From Sclerodactyla briareus (taxonomy: Eukaryota; Echinodermata; Holothuroidea; Dendrochirotida; Sclerodactylidae), in assembly GCA_026419785.1 (NCBI GenBank), contig JAODTK010005165.1, positions 124,001 through 188,000 of the forward strand: 64,000 bases of DNA, read 5' to 3'. Both the position numbers and the translations under genes were made by a program. Each line of letters begins with the position of its first letter. Positions within the stretch are counted from its first letter, which is position 1. A model generated the notes under the pieces. The model was not told where the DNA came from and made no database searches. It was given only the letters and a program-made list of their open reading frames with translations. Of this stretch, positions 11,273-24,110 are shown piece by piece.

Positions 11273-12135
11273 GCTTCTGCCGTATGGCAAGCAAGCCGTT
11301 TCACTTTTTATTTGATGATACCAAAAACATGAAACGATAATTAATAATACAAAGTTTTATTGTTTGATAATTGAATTGGTGATATCACTCGGCGAATATT
11401 TGATTATATCCGCAATTATCAGATTTTGAGGTATACATCAAATATTCTGTGATTGCATTCAAATATTTGGTGTATCGTCAATTTTTACTGATTTCATACG
11501 CTATGTAACCGTACGGTGGCTACACCAGGAGGCTAGAACCAAGTCATATAGGCGCGCACATACGGTTCCAACTTTATACTGCGTAGGCCATTATTATTAC
11601 CTAACTCCCCACTTCGGTGGACATATTATGGTTTTGCCTTCGCCGTAACCGGGCCGCTCCGCGTTCGTCTCGTCCGCCGCTGGTTGATCTGAACTGCCAT
11701 GTACGATCCGCCGCATCCACATCGAAAATCCAAGATTTCCTGAAATCATCTATTATTCCCTCACTGAAATTTACGAAAGGCATCGTATTCGTATAATGCC
11801 TCAGCATCTGCCTCGCGTATACGCCGCCTTACTGGCGTGTGAACCTGAACCCTGAACCCCTATCTGGATCCGATACTGGTGGCTGGGACTGACCATGTTA
11901 CGTCCCCATCCGAAAGGACTATAAAACAAAAATACAAAAAAAAGTAGTGAACTACGGGACCCGACCACTTGATCGGAACCTGGACTGAGGAGCGGAAGTT
12001 CAAGTAACGTGATGCTCACAGCCACAACGAGACATTGCAAATATCCAGTAACAACGGCCAGTAACCCCAGAAAACCCACGGTATCACAGAAATGAAGACC
12101 AAGACCTAGCCTCATCGCCAACTGCAGTAACAGCC
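11273..12135. other. Unassigned sequence, no gene seen
   Basis: An AT-rich part (11320-11490) is followed by a CpG-richer part (11620-11900). Minus-strand frames at 11601-12121 are open, but I cannot assign a product or a pair of splice sites. A 5' exon of a host gene on the minus strand is possible but unsupported. Confidence 0.35.
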
Positions 12136-12139
12136 ACCT

Positions 12140-12235
12140 AGGGAAAAACGTCAGTGACCACGGATTTCGAACCCGGAATACTTACCCGGAAGTGTCATGA
12201 TAACACTTCACCATTCTTCCGCCCTAAGGAGGTAT
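12140..12235 (-). repeat. tRNA-derived SINE head
   Basis: On the minus strand, an A box TGGTGAAGTGTTATC (within 12192-12220) and a good B box CCGGGTTCGAAATCC (12162-12176) are correctly ordered and spaced for a polymerase III promoter. The anticodon arm is not convincingly paired, so this is a SINE head or tRNA relic rather than a functional tRNA gene. Confidence 0.6.
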
Positions 12236-12299
12236 TTAACAAAGCGTCTCCAAACAGGACGTATATGATTATTCGGCAAGAAAACAACGAGTTTGTAAA

Positions 12300-13885
12300 A
12301 TTTCACTACGTTGTGGAAAACTTCATACATTAAAAGCCCGAAGGGATGGCGCTATATTCCTCCCAATACGACGACTACTGAAGCTGGATCCGCTGACTCC
12401 GGGGATTCGGAAGAATATCAGTGAAGATACGGCTAAGTTAGTTGAAAATCTCGCACGATCAATGAAGATGCGATCATACCGTCTTCGTACGCTACTAGCA
12501 CACGGTAATGCGTATCTTCTCTTTTACAACCAAATCGATCGACAGTATGCTGTTATTCATAACTCTTCATATCTTTATCAATTGGTAGATCATGCGTTAC
12601 AGACTTGCGCGGATTCACCGAAACGACGGATAATTTCAACGACTCGATGGTTGGTGTGCACATAATAGATAATCGTGAGAGAGTAGGTTCGCTGATGTGT
12701 AAGAGAGAAACTGCAGAAACTCAAAAGTGGCCAAGCTCCTGGACCAGACGGAGTTACTCCTTCTTATTGAATCTTTTGCCGACCAGTTGTCTGTTCCATC
12801 AGGTATTATTTTCATAAAATCTCGCCCCCCCCCAAGAAGGATGGTCAGGATGATGGAGTTTTTTTGGGAAAGCAAACGTTTCTCTATATACCACGAAAGG
12901 AAAACGGTACGGTCTTCCCTGTAATCACAGGCCAGTGAGCCTTACTTGTGTTGTATGCGATGGTTGCTCAGATGGTTTAGGGGGAAATCGTTTGTGTTTG
13001 AATAATCTCCTTAGAATTAAGCCAGTTCGTTAATGAGTTACAGTTAATGAGCTGATAATGCTACTGTGTCAAAGGTTATAGGGGAAGGACCGGCAGTTCG
13101 ACGTCGAACGTTCAGTGTGCAGAACGATCTGCCGAAACTCCCTGCCGGAAAATTACGAATTTTGTATGTTTTTTTTTGTTTTTAATTTTTTGACTGTCTT
13201 CACAAAACTTACAGATTTCCCCCCATGCTTATAACAATAACATCCGAAAAATGGGATGAATTGGTTGACGTTTTCAAATAGTGGTGACGATTTAAAATTA
13301 AGCCGTACGATATTGCTATGGGGGAATTGATCGAATCTGTCTATTCCCCCTGTTCTGTGGGGAGCATGCACACTTAGGACTACGAACTGGCTTGTTTATG
13401 GAAGATGTTACGAGAGCAGTTGACAACGGCAGTGCTTTCGATATAATTTTCTAGACTATCCCGAAAATTTTGAACATTGTCCTCATGGAGCGTCTCCGCC
13501 TGAATTGAAAAGTTTTGCATTAAGGGGAATGTCCTCAAGTGGATTCGCCAGTGACTTCTTAATAGGAAACAACGCGTGTGCTATAAATGCATGGCGTTCA
13601 GTCTCCTGGCAAAGGTCACTAGTGGTGTTCCCCAAGGATCGTGGGGCATTACGTTTTCTGGATATATTGACGATCTTCAGAGTCGGTGTGTCCAGAGTTG
13701 AAAAGTTTGCGGACGATTCCAAGTTGTATTGGAGGTTGCTCCGAACGAGGATTGTTGCAATTGTTCAAAGGGTTCTCCATTTGGCAAATGTTTTTCACTG
13801 CGATAAGTGCGAGTATTCATGTTGGTTTTCAACAATCGCAACGCTTTCTTTAAGTTGAATGGCCAAATTATTCATCAGGTGAATT
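12300..13885 (+). mobile_element. CR1-like LINE, reverse-transcriptase half (5' part)
   Basis: Pieces of a non-LTR reverse transcriptase are readable on the plus strand in order: a pre-RT region with a NQIDRQ-type helix (about 12462-12600); a KAPGPDG-like block in shifted frames near 12730-12780; VTSGVPQGS at 13615-13641; YIDDL at 13663-13677; and KFADDSKLYW with the catalytic FADD near 13701-13735. Frames change repeatedly, so it is dead or badly sequenced. The reading stops at 13885 where a DNA element is inserted and resumes at 16482 in the same reading sense. Confidence 0.8.
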
Positions 13886-15509
13886 CAGGGGCGTCGGGCG
13901 AAATAATTTTTGCGGGGCGCATCGCAGGAGATGACTATCTGAGCCTGAGCGCCACCACGACTTATCGCGCAACATACACACAAATGTTCGTCAGATAGAA
14001 GAAAACACTTCCCACCTCCGTGGCTTATGGATGCTGGAAAGTTAAACAACACTCTAAAATCTACAAAAACTTCCAACTCCAATTCCGGGAAATATTCGCG
14101 AAAATATTCAGGTGATAGGCTTCTGGCTACAGTTCACTTCTTTCCACCTTCAAATATTCAGTTGATAGGCGGCTGGCCTAAAATTCCACTCTTTTCAGCG
14201 TTACCTCTTAAGTTTATTGCATCAGGAAGGATTTACCAGGGGATCCCGATGATGGGTTTCAGATGGGCCCAGGGGAAAAAAAAAAAAAAATTTTATTTTT
14301 TTTTTTTTGGGTTTGGGGGGGAATAGATTTGTGTGCCACTGGTCTGTCGTGATCCATCTAAGCTGCGCGACATCATCATTGTCCCGCTCGCATTTTAAAG
14401 TAAAGTGTTCCCCGTTGCCTAATAGGTAGCTCCGATGTCATTTTTTCATTCCAAAAAAAAGTAAATGAACTGAATTGAGATGAAAAAAGGAATTTCACTT
14501 TGCCAACAGTCCGACAGTTGTTGATACAATCATCTCTATGAAAGCAGAGCGGCACCATTTTGTTGCCGCAAAGATTAGCGCAAACTTCGAATTATGGTTT
14601 CCAGATGCACGGTGAACCCCAGATCGCCATTTTCCTATGGTGAATGAAAATAAAACTTAGAGTTGTCAAGCAGCGTAGCACAAAAGTGTCAAAGAAGGGA
14701 TATTGTGGGTCGAAAAGTTAGTTTAGACGAGATTAATATCAAACAAAAAATATTCCTATAGCCCGAAAATATATAGTGGTCACAATATTAATTGATAGTG
14801 TAAAGTGATTTGAACTTGACATGTTAATACATGTAGCGACGTTTTCCAGCGTTTATGGAGCGTTCGTTGATAATTCCGACCTTGTCTTGTCATGAAAAAA
14901 CATTAACATATTTTTTTTTATCTCGGTACTTATGGTGTGCCGGATTGCATAATATGGAGGGCGATGTTGGCCTTGCGGGACCGGCGCCGCCATTCGGGAA
15001 CCCCGAGAGGCTGTTTGGGTTTGTGTGTGTACAATATCAGGGGATCCAGCGTGTAATTTTTACGCAAATTTTGATGCATTAGCTTCCATTTTCCCGGCGG
15101 AGTGAGGGTGTGGGGCAATCCGCAACGCTTATCAAAGAACAAGTGACTATATAGTCTAAGCTATTTTTCGATTTCGAGAATATTATTAGGGGAAGGGGTG
15201 TCAGACATTAAACAAATATCTGACACATTGGCGAGGCCACGAAATGGGACCATTGCAAAGTGACACCTTGAAGCTTCAAGCTTTGACAAATCATACTCTG
15301 TGAGACATTCTGTCTGCACCAAGTACGAAGCCTGTTGATTTATATTAAATAGCGATACAACATTGCGGATCTGGTAGTTGTAACATTCAGGACATTCGGT
15401 TCGAATAGCTGATAAAAGGAAATCTGCCTATATAGTGGTCAGGGGTTTCATCTTCATTCCACATTTCGGGGCAAGTGATGGCCTTGCTCGACCATGGTTT
15501 ACGGGTGTC

Positions 15510-15910
15510 GGTGGGAAGATTCCAGGTGTCCTGTGAGGACCTGTAAAACCAGATTAATGATTCTGCCAAGACAGGATTGTGATCCCATATTTCAGGCAGG
15601 TGATTCCTTGCTCGATCCTGGTTTCTGTGTTATAAAGATTACATGTCCATGAGAATTGTTAATACCAAGATTAAATTTGATTTAATTGTTCAGGTGGCAT
15701 ATGAAATCCTCTTGTTTTAGTAGTGTTGAGGATTCGGAATATTGCGCCCGACTCTCTCCCTTTCTACTGTTTCTGAAGATTACAATGTCCCATGAGGACC
15801 TGTAACATCAGATTAAGATGCTCAGGTGGCCTGAAATCCTCCTGTTTTAGTAGTGTGGAGGATTCGGAGTATTGCACCCAACTGCGCCCGACTTGCTCCC
15901 TTTTTTCAGC
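15510..15910 (+). repeat. Short tandem repeat, ~130 bp period
   Basis: The segment CAGGTGG...GAAATCCTC, TTTTAGTAGTGT and GAGGATTCGGA occurs at 15692-15770 and again at 15822-15905. The partner motif GTCC(C/T)(A/G)TGAGGACCTGTAA occurs near 15528 and 15787, with a weaker copy near 15643. This gives two to three decayed copies. Confidence 0.6.
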
Positions 15911-15964
15911 ATTTTGGTTTGCCAACCAAGAATTGACAATTACAAAAAGTTTAGGGTTGGTTTT

Positions 15965-16375
15965 ATGAATGGGGGGAAAACCCAACGCCATTAAAACAGC
16001 TGCCGAAGGTCAATACAATACAAGCTGGCAGAGCTACTAGGAGGTCATATGATGAGTGGACTTGCCTGCGGAAAGTGACCTGGAAAAATGCCTCCACACC
16101 ACAGGGATTCCAATCAACTCCTAGCAGCCCCACAACCTGCATGCCAACCACTAAGCTGGTGTGCCCGTGACAGAACCGGATGAATAAGATGGTCAGAACT
16201 CATGTAGCACAGGGAACTCGTTTAATAGCTTTCCCGCACCTTTGTACTTTCCCCAACTCTCAATCTCATTCTATCTCTATCTCCTTCAACCGCCTCCCCT
16301 CAGTCGCCTTTACGACAGGCGGGGAACACCGCAGGCCTATTCTATAAACCCCCAGCCCGCAGGGGGAAGATTTCG
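15965..16375 (-). repeat. SINE-like repeat with a widely conserved animal repeat core
   Basis: The plus strand at 16297-16375 reads CAGTCGCCTTTACGACAGG ... ending CCCGCAGGGGG; the minus strand gives the CTGTCGTAAAGGCGACTG block. From general knowledge this block is a conserved core of repeats shared by many invertebrate phyla (SINE type); I am not sure of the exact family name. An upstream minus-strand segment (15965-16290) probably belongs to the same copy. It lies inside the hAT-like element. Confidence 0.5.
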
Positions 16376-16481
16376 AGAATACCTTTTTAATTTAAATTGT
16401 GACAAAATTTTATGACACCTCTGACCAAAAAAAAAATGGGAGGGGCTGGGTCCCCGGGCCCCAATGGAAACGACGCCACTG

Positions 16482-17215
16482 GGGGAATTCAGAGAGGGAT
16501 CTCGGAGTTCATTTTAAATTCTTTCCTTGAAACCTTCCAATCACGTGCTGAACGCGGGAAACTGGTATTGTAATCTTGGCTTGATATCGGGACGTCAATC
16601 TAGTTGTCCTCCTTCCGCGATAACAGATATTTTGACGTCAGCTGTTTTGGCAGCTGGTTAGACCTCACCAGATCATCTGTTCCTAACTACGGTATGGAAT
16701 CCCTATTTCTCGAAATACAAGCAAATAATTGAAGACGTTCAGCGGAGGGCTACTAGACTAATTCACTGTCCTAAGAGATTTACTTACGAGGCAAGATTCC
16801 AAGGCGTTCGGTCCCGATGGACTGGGGTGAATCCGAAGTGATTTGTTTCAGTTTTTTTTTGTTCATGGATTAGAGGGTCTTCCGTTTCACTATTTCTTTG
16901 AGTTTTCCAATGTTACCACCATAAGGTGGCATCGCCTCAAGCTTCGTGGCAACACTGTAGATTGGAAATTGATAAATATTCTTCTCGCAGTAAGTTATTA
17001 TTGAGTGTAATAGCCGTTCCTGATGATGTTCTGTCCTAGAGTGTGAATGTATTAAAAAACGTCTTGATTCATTTTTCAAGAATGTGAGGCAGTTTGCTTT
17101 AGGCTTATGATTTGGTATTCTTCTCTTTTTGGATATTGTGGCTTCAGGTCTTTCATGAGGACTTTGTCCTTCCTGACCGCTTTTCACTAAACTAAAACAA
17201 AACTAATGAAATGTT
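16482..17215 (+). mobile_element. CR1-like LINE, C-terminal half and 3' end
   Basis: This continues the LINE from 13885. Readable blocks are SERDLGVHFK (16488 onward), NPYFSKYKQIIEDVQRRATR (about 16700-16755) followed by a LIHCPKRFTYEAR segment, then a decayed KLRGNTVDWKLIN part and a VNV.KN.LIHF part near 16935-17090. These are the post-RT C-terminal blocks of CR1/L2-type elements. Stops and frame changes are common. The 3' end is not sharply defined; recognisable coding ends at about 17190. Confidence 0.75.
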
Positions 17216-17517
17216 GTATCGACAGCATATAGGCTACATATCCTGAACAGTGACCAATAAATTTACCTTGTTTACTGAACAGAATACATAATTCCTATGA
17301 CTCTTGCGGTCTACTACTACCCGAACGTAACGTCACAGGCAGTGGGTGAAAATACTCCATTGATTACGTAACAGAATGGATAAATGGACAGTTGGAGCAT
17401 AAGCTGTGAACAGCGCCTAGCAAGGGGGGGGGGGGGGATCTGGACACCTCGGCCCGAGCCCACTCACTGTGAATGTCAGACGCTACGGGGGCCCAGTGCT
17501 GCCTGACAGCACTGAAG
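17216..17517. other. Unassigned spacer with poly-G run
   Basis: A spacer between the LINE tail and the Gypsy element. A run of about 14 G lies near 17425-17440. No gene is seen. Confidence 0.5.
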
Positions 17518-18194
17518 TTTCGCTAGGAGCTAAGACAATAGGGATCAATCAAACCACTAGAGTGGCCTGGCGATTAATAGGAAGAAATATCCAAAGGATG
17601 TCTTACCTCCAACGACTTCTTAAAGAGTGGGCAAAGGCCCTAATCCAAGGGATCCACACAATAACGAAACCCTTCACAGTACCGCTGCTCTTGAGTTCTT
17701 CCTAGTAAAAGCCACATAATAAAACAACCGCAATAAATGAAGCTAAATGCCGCTGGCGTACGCCAAAATAAACTACGCGCAGAACGCTTGATTTAGTCTA
17801 AAAAGATCGCAGTCCTACCAGTACAAAAATGCCCGGCCTGCAGCTGATGCGTACGCTAGGCTCATTGATCTCAATCCTAACACTGCATATAGCTGTATAT
17901 ACAGCCAGTAGCATGCAAGAAAAACCCCACGAATGTTCAACGAATGCCGATCGCCGCGACACGAAACTAGCATAAATACAAGGACAAAACTGCTAACCAG
18001 CGCACCCTAACCTAAACTATCAGCTTCCGCTGAAATCCTCCTAAATAAACGGATTAGTACGTTCCGTTCACATGGGCTCCTGCCAGTACCACCACCCACA
18101 CAAGATCACACAAAAGTGAGATTGAGGGCCACTGCCCAATACGCTGCACTACCGGAGGCAAAAGCAATGCGCGAAAGTAAATGTCGCCACCACA
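17518..18194 (-). repeat. Gypsy LTR (3' LTR of the minus-strand element)
   Basis: It is about 677 bp and matches 23270-23950 along its whole length. Differences are mostly small indels with some substitutions. The outer boundary on the minus strand is TGTGGTGGCGACAT. A purine-rich GAGGGAGGGCTAG tract lies next to it on the internal side. Confidence 0.8.
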
Positions 18195-21100
18195 CTAGCC
18201 CTCCCTCAATTTGCCATAGAATGCAGCAATCGATAACCATAAACGATGGTGGATACAGATACTGAAAAAACTATTTACACTATCTTCACCTTGATTAAGC
18301 CATTGACATCAGCTGGAAATAACATCACTTGAAAGAAATTTTCCCTTCAAGTGCCTATTAGTTGACATACTTCTTGGGCCAACGGAACTCTTCGCCCACA
18401 ACGGGTCGTACGCTCTGGTGTATCCTCCTGGTTTGTCTTCGTTTCCTGAGACGATGGAAGCTGTCTCTTTCGGTTGATGTCTCCGTGTCTCCGGTCGCTT
18501 TGGCACTGCAGGTTGCTGCGTCAGTTGTCGTTCCAGGTAGGCCACCTTTAACCTGTCATGCTGAACTGATTCTCGGCCGGCCGTTAAGTCGCAGGATAAT
18601 ACTGTCAACGACGCTCTCCAGTACTTTCTGGACCCCTGAAAGGTGGCTGCAATGGCTTTCTTTACAGCGCGACGCGAACCCAGACGTGACTACACGTGGT
18701 CAAATCTTTGTCCAGTTGCACTTTCCGCTGATTCGGTCTGTCAACGCTGGACGAATCTGCGCAATGGATGCTTGAGACGCTGACCAATCGCCCGGGTCTG
18801 GACAGTATCGTCTATCCCGGGCGGCGAACTCCCCTGAAGTGGTGAGAGTTGGCCGCATACCATTTCAGTCAGCACTCTGCATCCAAATCACTCTTCAAGA
18901 CGTGTCCTGATCCCCAACTTGCAAAGGAAGGCTTCAGTCCAATTTCTGGTTGCTGAGTGCCTTCAGTGCAGCTTTCAGTTGCCGCTGTAGTCGTTTACAA
19001 GGGCCCTTGGCCATTGGATGGTACGCTGTCGTCGATGGTGACGCTGTATCCAAGGAGGACCGAGCGATCAAACAGAGGCGACTCAACTTGAGCGCCCCTG
19101 GTCGTTTTGATGGTGCTGAGGAATCCCGAAAATAGATATCCACCGTGAGATGACGCTCGGTTGGGGGGGGCGATCGTATCGGCTTTTATATCTAGAACTG
19201 GACTTGCCTCTGGCCACCTCGTATACCTGTCTACCACTGTCAGTAGGTACGCAAATCCTCGCGAACCGGCGGTAATGGCCCAACCGCCGATGTGCAACAG
19301 TGCTGGAAACGATAGCGGCTGTCTGAACGAACCTAGAGGTGCTGAATCGTGCCTATGGATCTTTGATTGCTGACACTTCAAGCAGTCCGAGCCCACTGTC
19401 CGAATTCATGTGTTCATGTCCGGCCATACAAACGTTGCGTAAGCATACGCTGAGTGGCTCGTATACCCTGTGTGTCGACAGTGTGTATTGAGTCAAGACC
19501 TTCTCTTCGGTACTCTGTGGGAATGTATGGGCGTGGAGCTTCCGTTGCCACATCTCAGATAAGGCACCTTCCGAAGATGGCAGAGGAAATCTTTGAACTG
19601 GAGTCGAAATGAGATTTCTGCAATTTTGGCGAGCTCATCATCCTTTTCTTGCTGCAACGCGATCTTTTCGAAGTCTACCGTTGTTGCTGCGTTGGTGATA
19701 GCTCCATGCTTCCATGCTGAGGGATCTTCCACCACATTAGCTTGAACCCTTTCAAAACCCGTGGCGAATATCTGTCGTGAACTGCGCCACAAAGTCGAGT
19801 GCCGTATCTCCCGAGGAAATAGCGATCGACTTCGTCATGTAGTGCCATTGCACAGTGGCTTATGTTCCGTGTACACAAACTCTCTACCCTCTAGGTGATG
19901 TCGAGTGCTTGTCCTTCATACGCAGCAGCAACTCTCTCCAAAGGTCCTATATTTGGTCTGCTGGTCCCTAAGCTTCTTGGAATAGACGCAATTGGTTCAG
20001 AATGCCATCGACATAACTGCTGGAGAACTCCTCCCACTGCTACATTGGAGGCATCTACCATGAGAGACATGGTGCTCTTGGGCAGAGTACATGAGTCCGA
20101 TCGCTTCCAACCAGACTTCTGTGTTTGACCTGATTGAAGCACAAAGGCTGTGTCTGACAAAACTGATGCCTTTTACGTTCCTTGGCACTTTCAAGAATAT
20201 CCGTCAGCGGTGTTACGATATCGGCAGCTGAACGGAATGGAAAGGTCGATAGAAATTCCGAAGCCCTAGAAACGCCCTAAGGCTGCGCAGAGTGGTCGGT
20301 TCCGGAAAGTGCTGAATAGCCTTTACTTTGTCTGCCCGTGGTATGAATCCCTCTCATCAAGCTGATCGTGTCCCAAGACTGCAAACGAAGAAACACCAAA
20401 AACGCTCTTCTCTGGATTGATGACTAGTCTACGGATCTACCGTTGAGCCACTGATCTAGAGCCGGAAATGCTCCTCCGTAGATGAACTTGCTACTAGAAG
20501 AAGATCGTCTATGTACGCATAAACAAACGGTAGAACATTCTTAAACCTGGTCAATGAACCCTTGAAACGAGTTCGCACTATTCGTAACCAAACGGCATGC
20601 TGACGACTCGAACAATCCACACGGCGTAGTACTGCGGTTTTAGGTATGTCTTCAGGCGCTACTGGAATCTGGTGGGTACGCTCTGACTAAATGACCTTCG
20701 AGAAGATAGATTTGCGTGCGCGACGATGTCATATCAGCTATTGTGCGGAAATGGGGTAGCGAATCTGCACCGTGATGTCGTTCAAAGCACCGATAATCCC
20801 CCACGGTCGCCAGTCCCCAGAGCTCTTTGGGACATGTGCAATGGAAGCCTCATGAACTGTCCGAGGGCCAAATAATTCCCATCTCCAACATATGTTCGAA
20901 CTCCGATTTCGCTGTGCGTAATCGATCTGGGGCCCCCAGTCGGCTTGGTCTCCGCAAATACCGGTTGTCCGCTCGTATGATGGAAGCGTGACATCGTGCC
21001 TTGACCTCTGACATGCTGAAACTGGTTTTGTTGAGATCTGGTAGCGTGAGAGTACCTCTGCATAGTCTCGTCTCTCTTGCGCCTGGATGGACTGAAGGGT

Positions 21101-23269
21101 CGGTCCAACGCCACGGGGTCTGGACGGTACTGGTAGACCATACACTTACAGGAAGTAGTGGTATCAACGATCCTTGCGTTCCGCATATCAATAATCAAAG
21201 CAAAATGATCCAGGAAGTCTGCCCCACATAATTGGTGTTGAAATCTGCCCAGAAGGATCCTCGTAAACCCCGCCGTAAGCCCAAATGTAACGTAAGGGAG
21301 CTCTGGACAATACACTGAATGCGATGTGTTTCGCCGCCTCTAGTGGAAAAAATTGGGTGTTCCCCCTTACCCGACCTGAGCAGGGCCTAAACCTGACTCC
21401 GCACCGATGTCCACGAAAACTTGACACCAGTGGTTTACGATCGGTGACAAATAAACGACGGCTTGTTTGGTGGGGCCCAGCACTTCCGTCGAAGCTAGTG
21501 TGCTGGCTTCCTGTTTCCTGCTGTAGGCCAAACGTGCTGGTGGCCTGCCTTTGTGGACTCCTTGCCAAACTTCCAGTTGGTACCAACAGTGGATCTCCTT
21601 GGTGTTTTCTCATGCCTTTGACCCATACTTGCCTCTTTTCTCGAAGAGGACTGGGAGCGACCTCTACCTTGGCTGTTTCTGCTTTTTATCCAGGCTGTCA
21701 TCAGGGAATCAACCTTCTATGTGAGGTCCGCGACTGCCTTCCCCCGAGTTCGCAACCTCGTTTGATGTGCTGAAATTGCCTGCTATCTGCCGGTTATGGT
21801 GTGACCTCCATCACTTTGTCGGCCGCCCACTGGCCATCCTCAGAGTCATCGTGCTTGTTGGTGCCATATCAGCTGCACGTTAGTGGTAAACGTTGGAAAA
21901 ACAGCTGTTTTCATGAGACTGTCTTCGATGACCTTATCACCGAGGAGCTGCTGCATCCGTCGAAGAATCTGCGACGGCTTTCGATCGCCCCACTCATCAC
22001 AGTTAACACTGATTTACCGGCGTTTCTGATGCCGTTGTCCCCTCTTTCAGTTCTTCTTCAGATCATCATATGGGCTGTCACCTTGTTGGGTCTTGAGCAC
22101 GTAGGTCTCTTACTTCCAATGCCACTTCCGGTGGGAGGGCTGCTACTACATATGAGTATTTTGTGGTTGTTTGGTAATCCTGCGTATTAGGAATCCGATT
22201 CCACCTGAACAAACCAAACGCTCGTATCGTTTGGCCAAAATTCGGCAGCTTTAGCCTACCGCATATGCACTTAGCTGCCTAATTCACTTGCGGCTTTTGG
22301 TGGTCCTGGTACTCCTCTGTGGGGCCCCCACCTGTTTGGTTCACTCTTATCCATAGCTTGGTTGCGTTTACTTATCCACCCAGATGAGCAGCCAGATCCA
22401 GTACAATCAGTCTGATGACTTACACAGTTCGGCCCGTGCCAACGACGTTTCAGTTGTGGCTTCGCATGCAGCCAATCATATAGGTGTGAACGAACAATTT
22501 CGCAATTTCACGTAGTACTTTCCTTTGCCTGTTTTTCGCTTTGAACTTTTCCGAACAGACGTGTGCCAAGCACAAGGTATGTGCCGCGATCCCGAAGTGT
22601 TTGGGTCGTTGTGAAACCACGTACCTGTGTTGTTTACCCAGTCAATGGTTCGATCCAAATCCAATTGGTGTGTACGCAATGTGTCTTCATTCAGAACGGG
22701 TTGCTTACTTCTTACTCTCTCTTGGAATTTCGACAATGATTGCGTTTGTATTGTGGGCCACAGAAAAAAATACGCCCAGGTCGACATCTCTGTACTACGA
22801 CGTCGAAATGAATGGAAGGACGCTAGCAGTATCTCACCGGTTATTGCTGAGCGTTGCAAAACTTAATGTTGGCGTCAACGCTTGAATTCCAGCAAGTGTT
22901 TTATATTCCTGCAGCCAACTTGACAACTATTATCTCTGATTCGTTGTAAGTTCGTAGCTTGTCCAATTTGGGGGTAGTAAACTTCACTGTTGCTCCTCTA
23001 TTACGACAAAATCCACTCTCAATGTTATGTGGTGGCCCAGTGTACTTTTCAAACGAATGTGCCCTCGATTCTGCTACAAATAAACAGCGTATAGTTTCTG
23101 TTACTCATCTGTAATGCAGTAGCCTACACTACTAAGACTGTAAACACAATTAGCGACGGTACTGGCCTACGAGATTTATGGATCGAGTATTCCAACCGCC
23201 GGGACTATTATAAGTAATATTACTTCCAATGTAGGATTATGGCTATGCAAAAACATCGGGTCACCATAG

Positions 23270-23950
23270 TGTTCGCTAGGAGCGAATGACAATATGATCA
23301 TCAACCCCTAGAGTGGCCCTAGGATTAATCAGGAAGATATATCAAGGATGTCTTACCTCCACGACTTCTTTAAAGAGTGGGCAAAGGCCCTAATCCAAGG
23401 GATCAATTACACCATAACGGAAACAGCGCTTAACACAGTAAAGCTGCTCTTAGTTTTTTATAAGCACAAGTAATAAACACAACCGCAATAAATGAAGCTA
23501 AATTCCGCTGGCGTACGCCAAAATAAACTACGCGCAGAACGCTTGATTTAAGTCTAAAAAGATCGCAGTCCTAACCTATACCAAAATGCCCGGCCTGCAG
23601 CTCTGATGCGTACGCTAGGCTCAGTGATCTCAATCCAACACTGCAATATAGCTGTATATTCAGCCATTCTCGTTGGCAAGAATTGAACCACGAATGTCCA
23701 ACGGAATGCTCGATCGCCGGACAATCGAAACTAGCATAAATACCGAAAAAACTGCTAACCAGCGCAACCTAACCTAAAACATCAGGCTGCCGCTGAAATC
23801 CTCCTAAATAAAACGGATAGTACACGTTCCGTTCACATTGGCTCCTGCCAGGTGACAGATCACACGAAAGGGAGATTGAGGCCTAACTGCCCAATACGCT
23901 GCACTACCAAGGCAATAGCCAATGCCTCGAAAGTGGATGTCGCCACCACA
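23270..23950 (-). repeat. Gypsy LTR (5' LTR of the minus-strand element)
   Basis: It is about 681 bp and pairs with 17518-18194. By eye the pair looks roughly 85-90% similar. Because other repeats here show error-like indels, this cannot be turned into an age. Confidence 0.8.
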
Positions 23951-23954
23951 CGCT

Positions 23955-24110
23955 TCCTCCCCTGCCCAGTCTTTTGTGCTGAGGCCCACAATACCATTTT
24001 CAAAGTCTTTGCACTTCTCGACCGTGGCCATTCGAAGCCCGATCTCTCGGGTGGAATGCCGGGCGCTCTAACAACTGTGCCAACCACTTGCGCCTATCTG
24101 GGGGAGGGGG
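23955..24110 (-). repeat. tRNA-derived SINE or tRNA relic abutting the Gypsy LTR
   Basis: On the minus strand, GGTTGGCACAGTTGTTAGAG (24066-24085) is a good A-box region. GATCGGGCTTCGAATGG (about 24026-24042) is a B-box-like region at normal spacing. The body continues toward the LTR boundary at 23950. Confidence 0.55.

Larger units (their letters stand above)
13886..16481. mobile_element. hAT-like DNA element inserted in the LINE
   Basis: The ends are CAGGGGCGTCGGGCG on the left and, reverse-complemented, CAGTGGCGTCGTTTCC on the right; 10 of the first 11 bases agree. The 8-base flanks GGTGAATT (13878-13885) and GGGGAATT (16482-16489) differ at one base, as expected for a hAT target duplication. 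Removing the element joins ...CAGGTGAATT to CAGAGAGGGATCTCGG, which continues the LINE as QVNSERDLGVHF, a standard CR1-type block. This confirms both boundaries. No transposase is seen. Inside are A/T and G homopolymers near 14275-14325, a tandem repeat (15510-15910) and a SINE-like unit (15965-16375). Confidence 0.8.
17518..23950 (-). mobile_element. Ty3/Gypsy LTR retrotransposon, broken, both LTRs present
   Basis: This is a fossil element on the minus strand, about 6.4 kb. Parts in order from its 5' end (right side): LTR 23270-23950; a primer-binding-like TGGTGACCCGATG just inside it (about 23250-23266); a gag region (about 21800-22200, with the conserved GD-KPSQ-L-MQQLLGD type block); a zinc-knuckle-like region (about 21500-21610); protease (about 21320-21460); reverse transcriptase (about 20250-21150, with a YIDDLLL motif near 20490); RNase H (about 19890-20180); integrase (about 18900-19550, with YLLTVVDRYTRWPEA at about 19210-19260); a purine-rich tract next to the left LTR; LTR 17518-18194. 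It is clearly broken, with well over ten breaks. I could not confirm a target-site duplication. The sequence at 22480-22900 is not recognised as gag and may be leader or an insertion. Confidence 0.85.
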
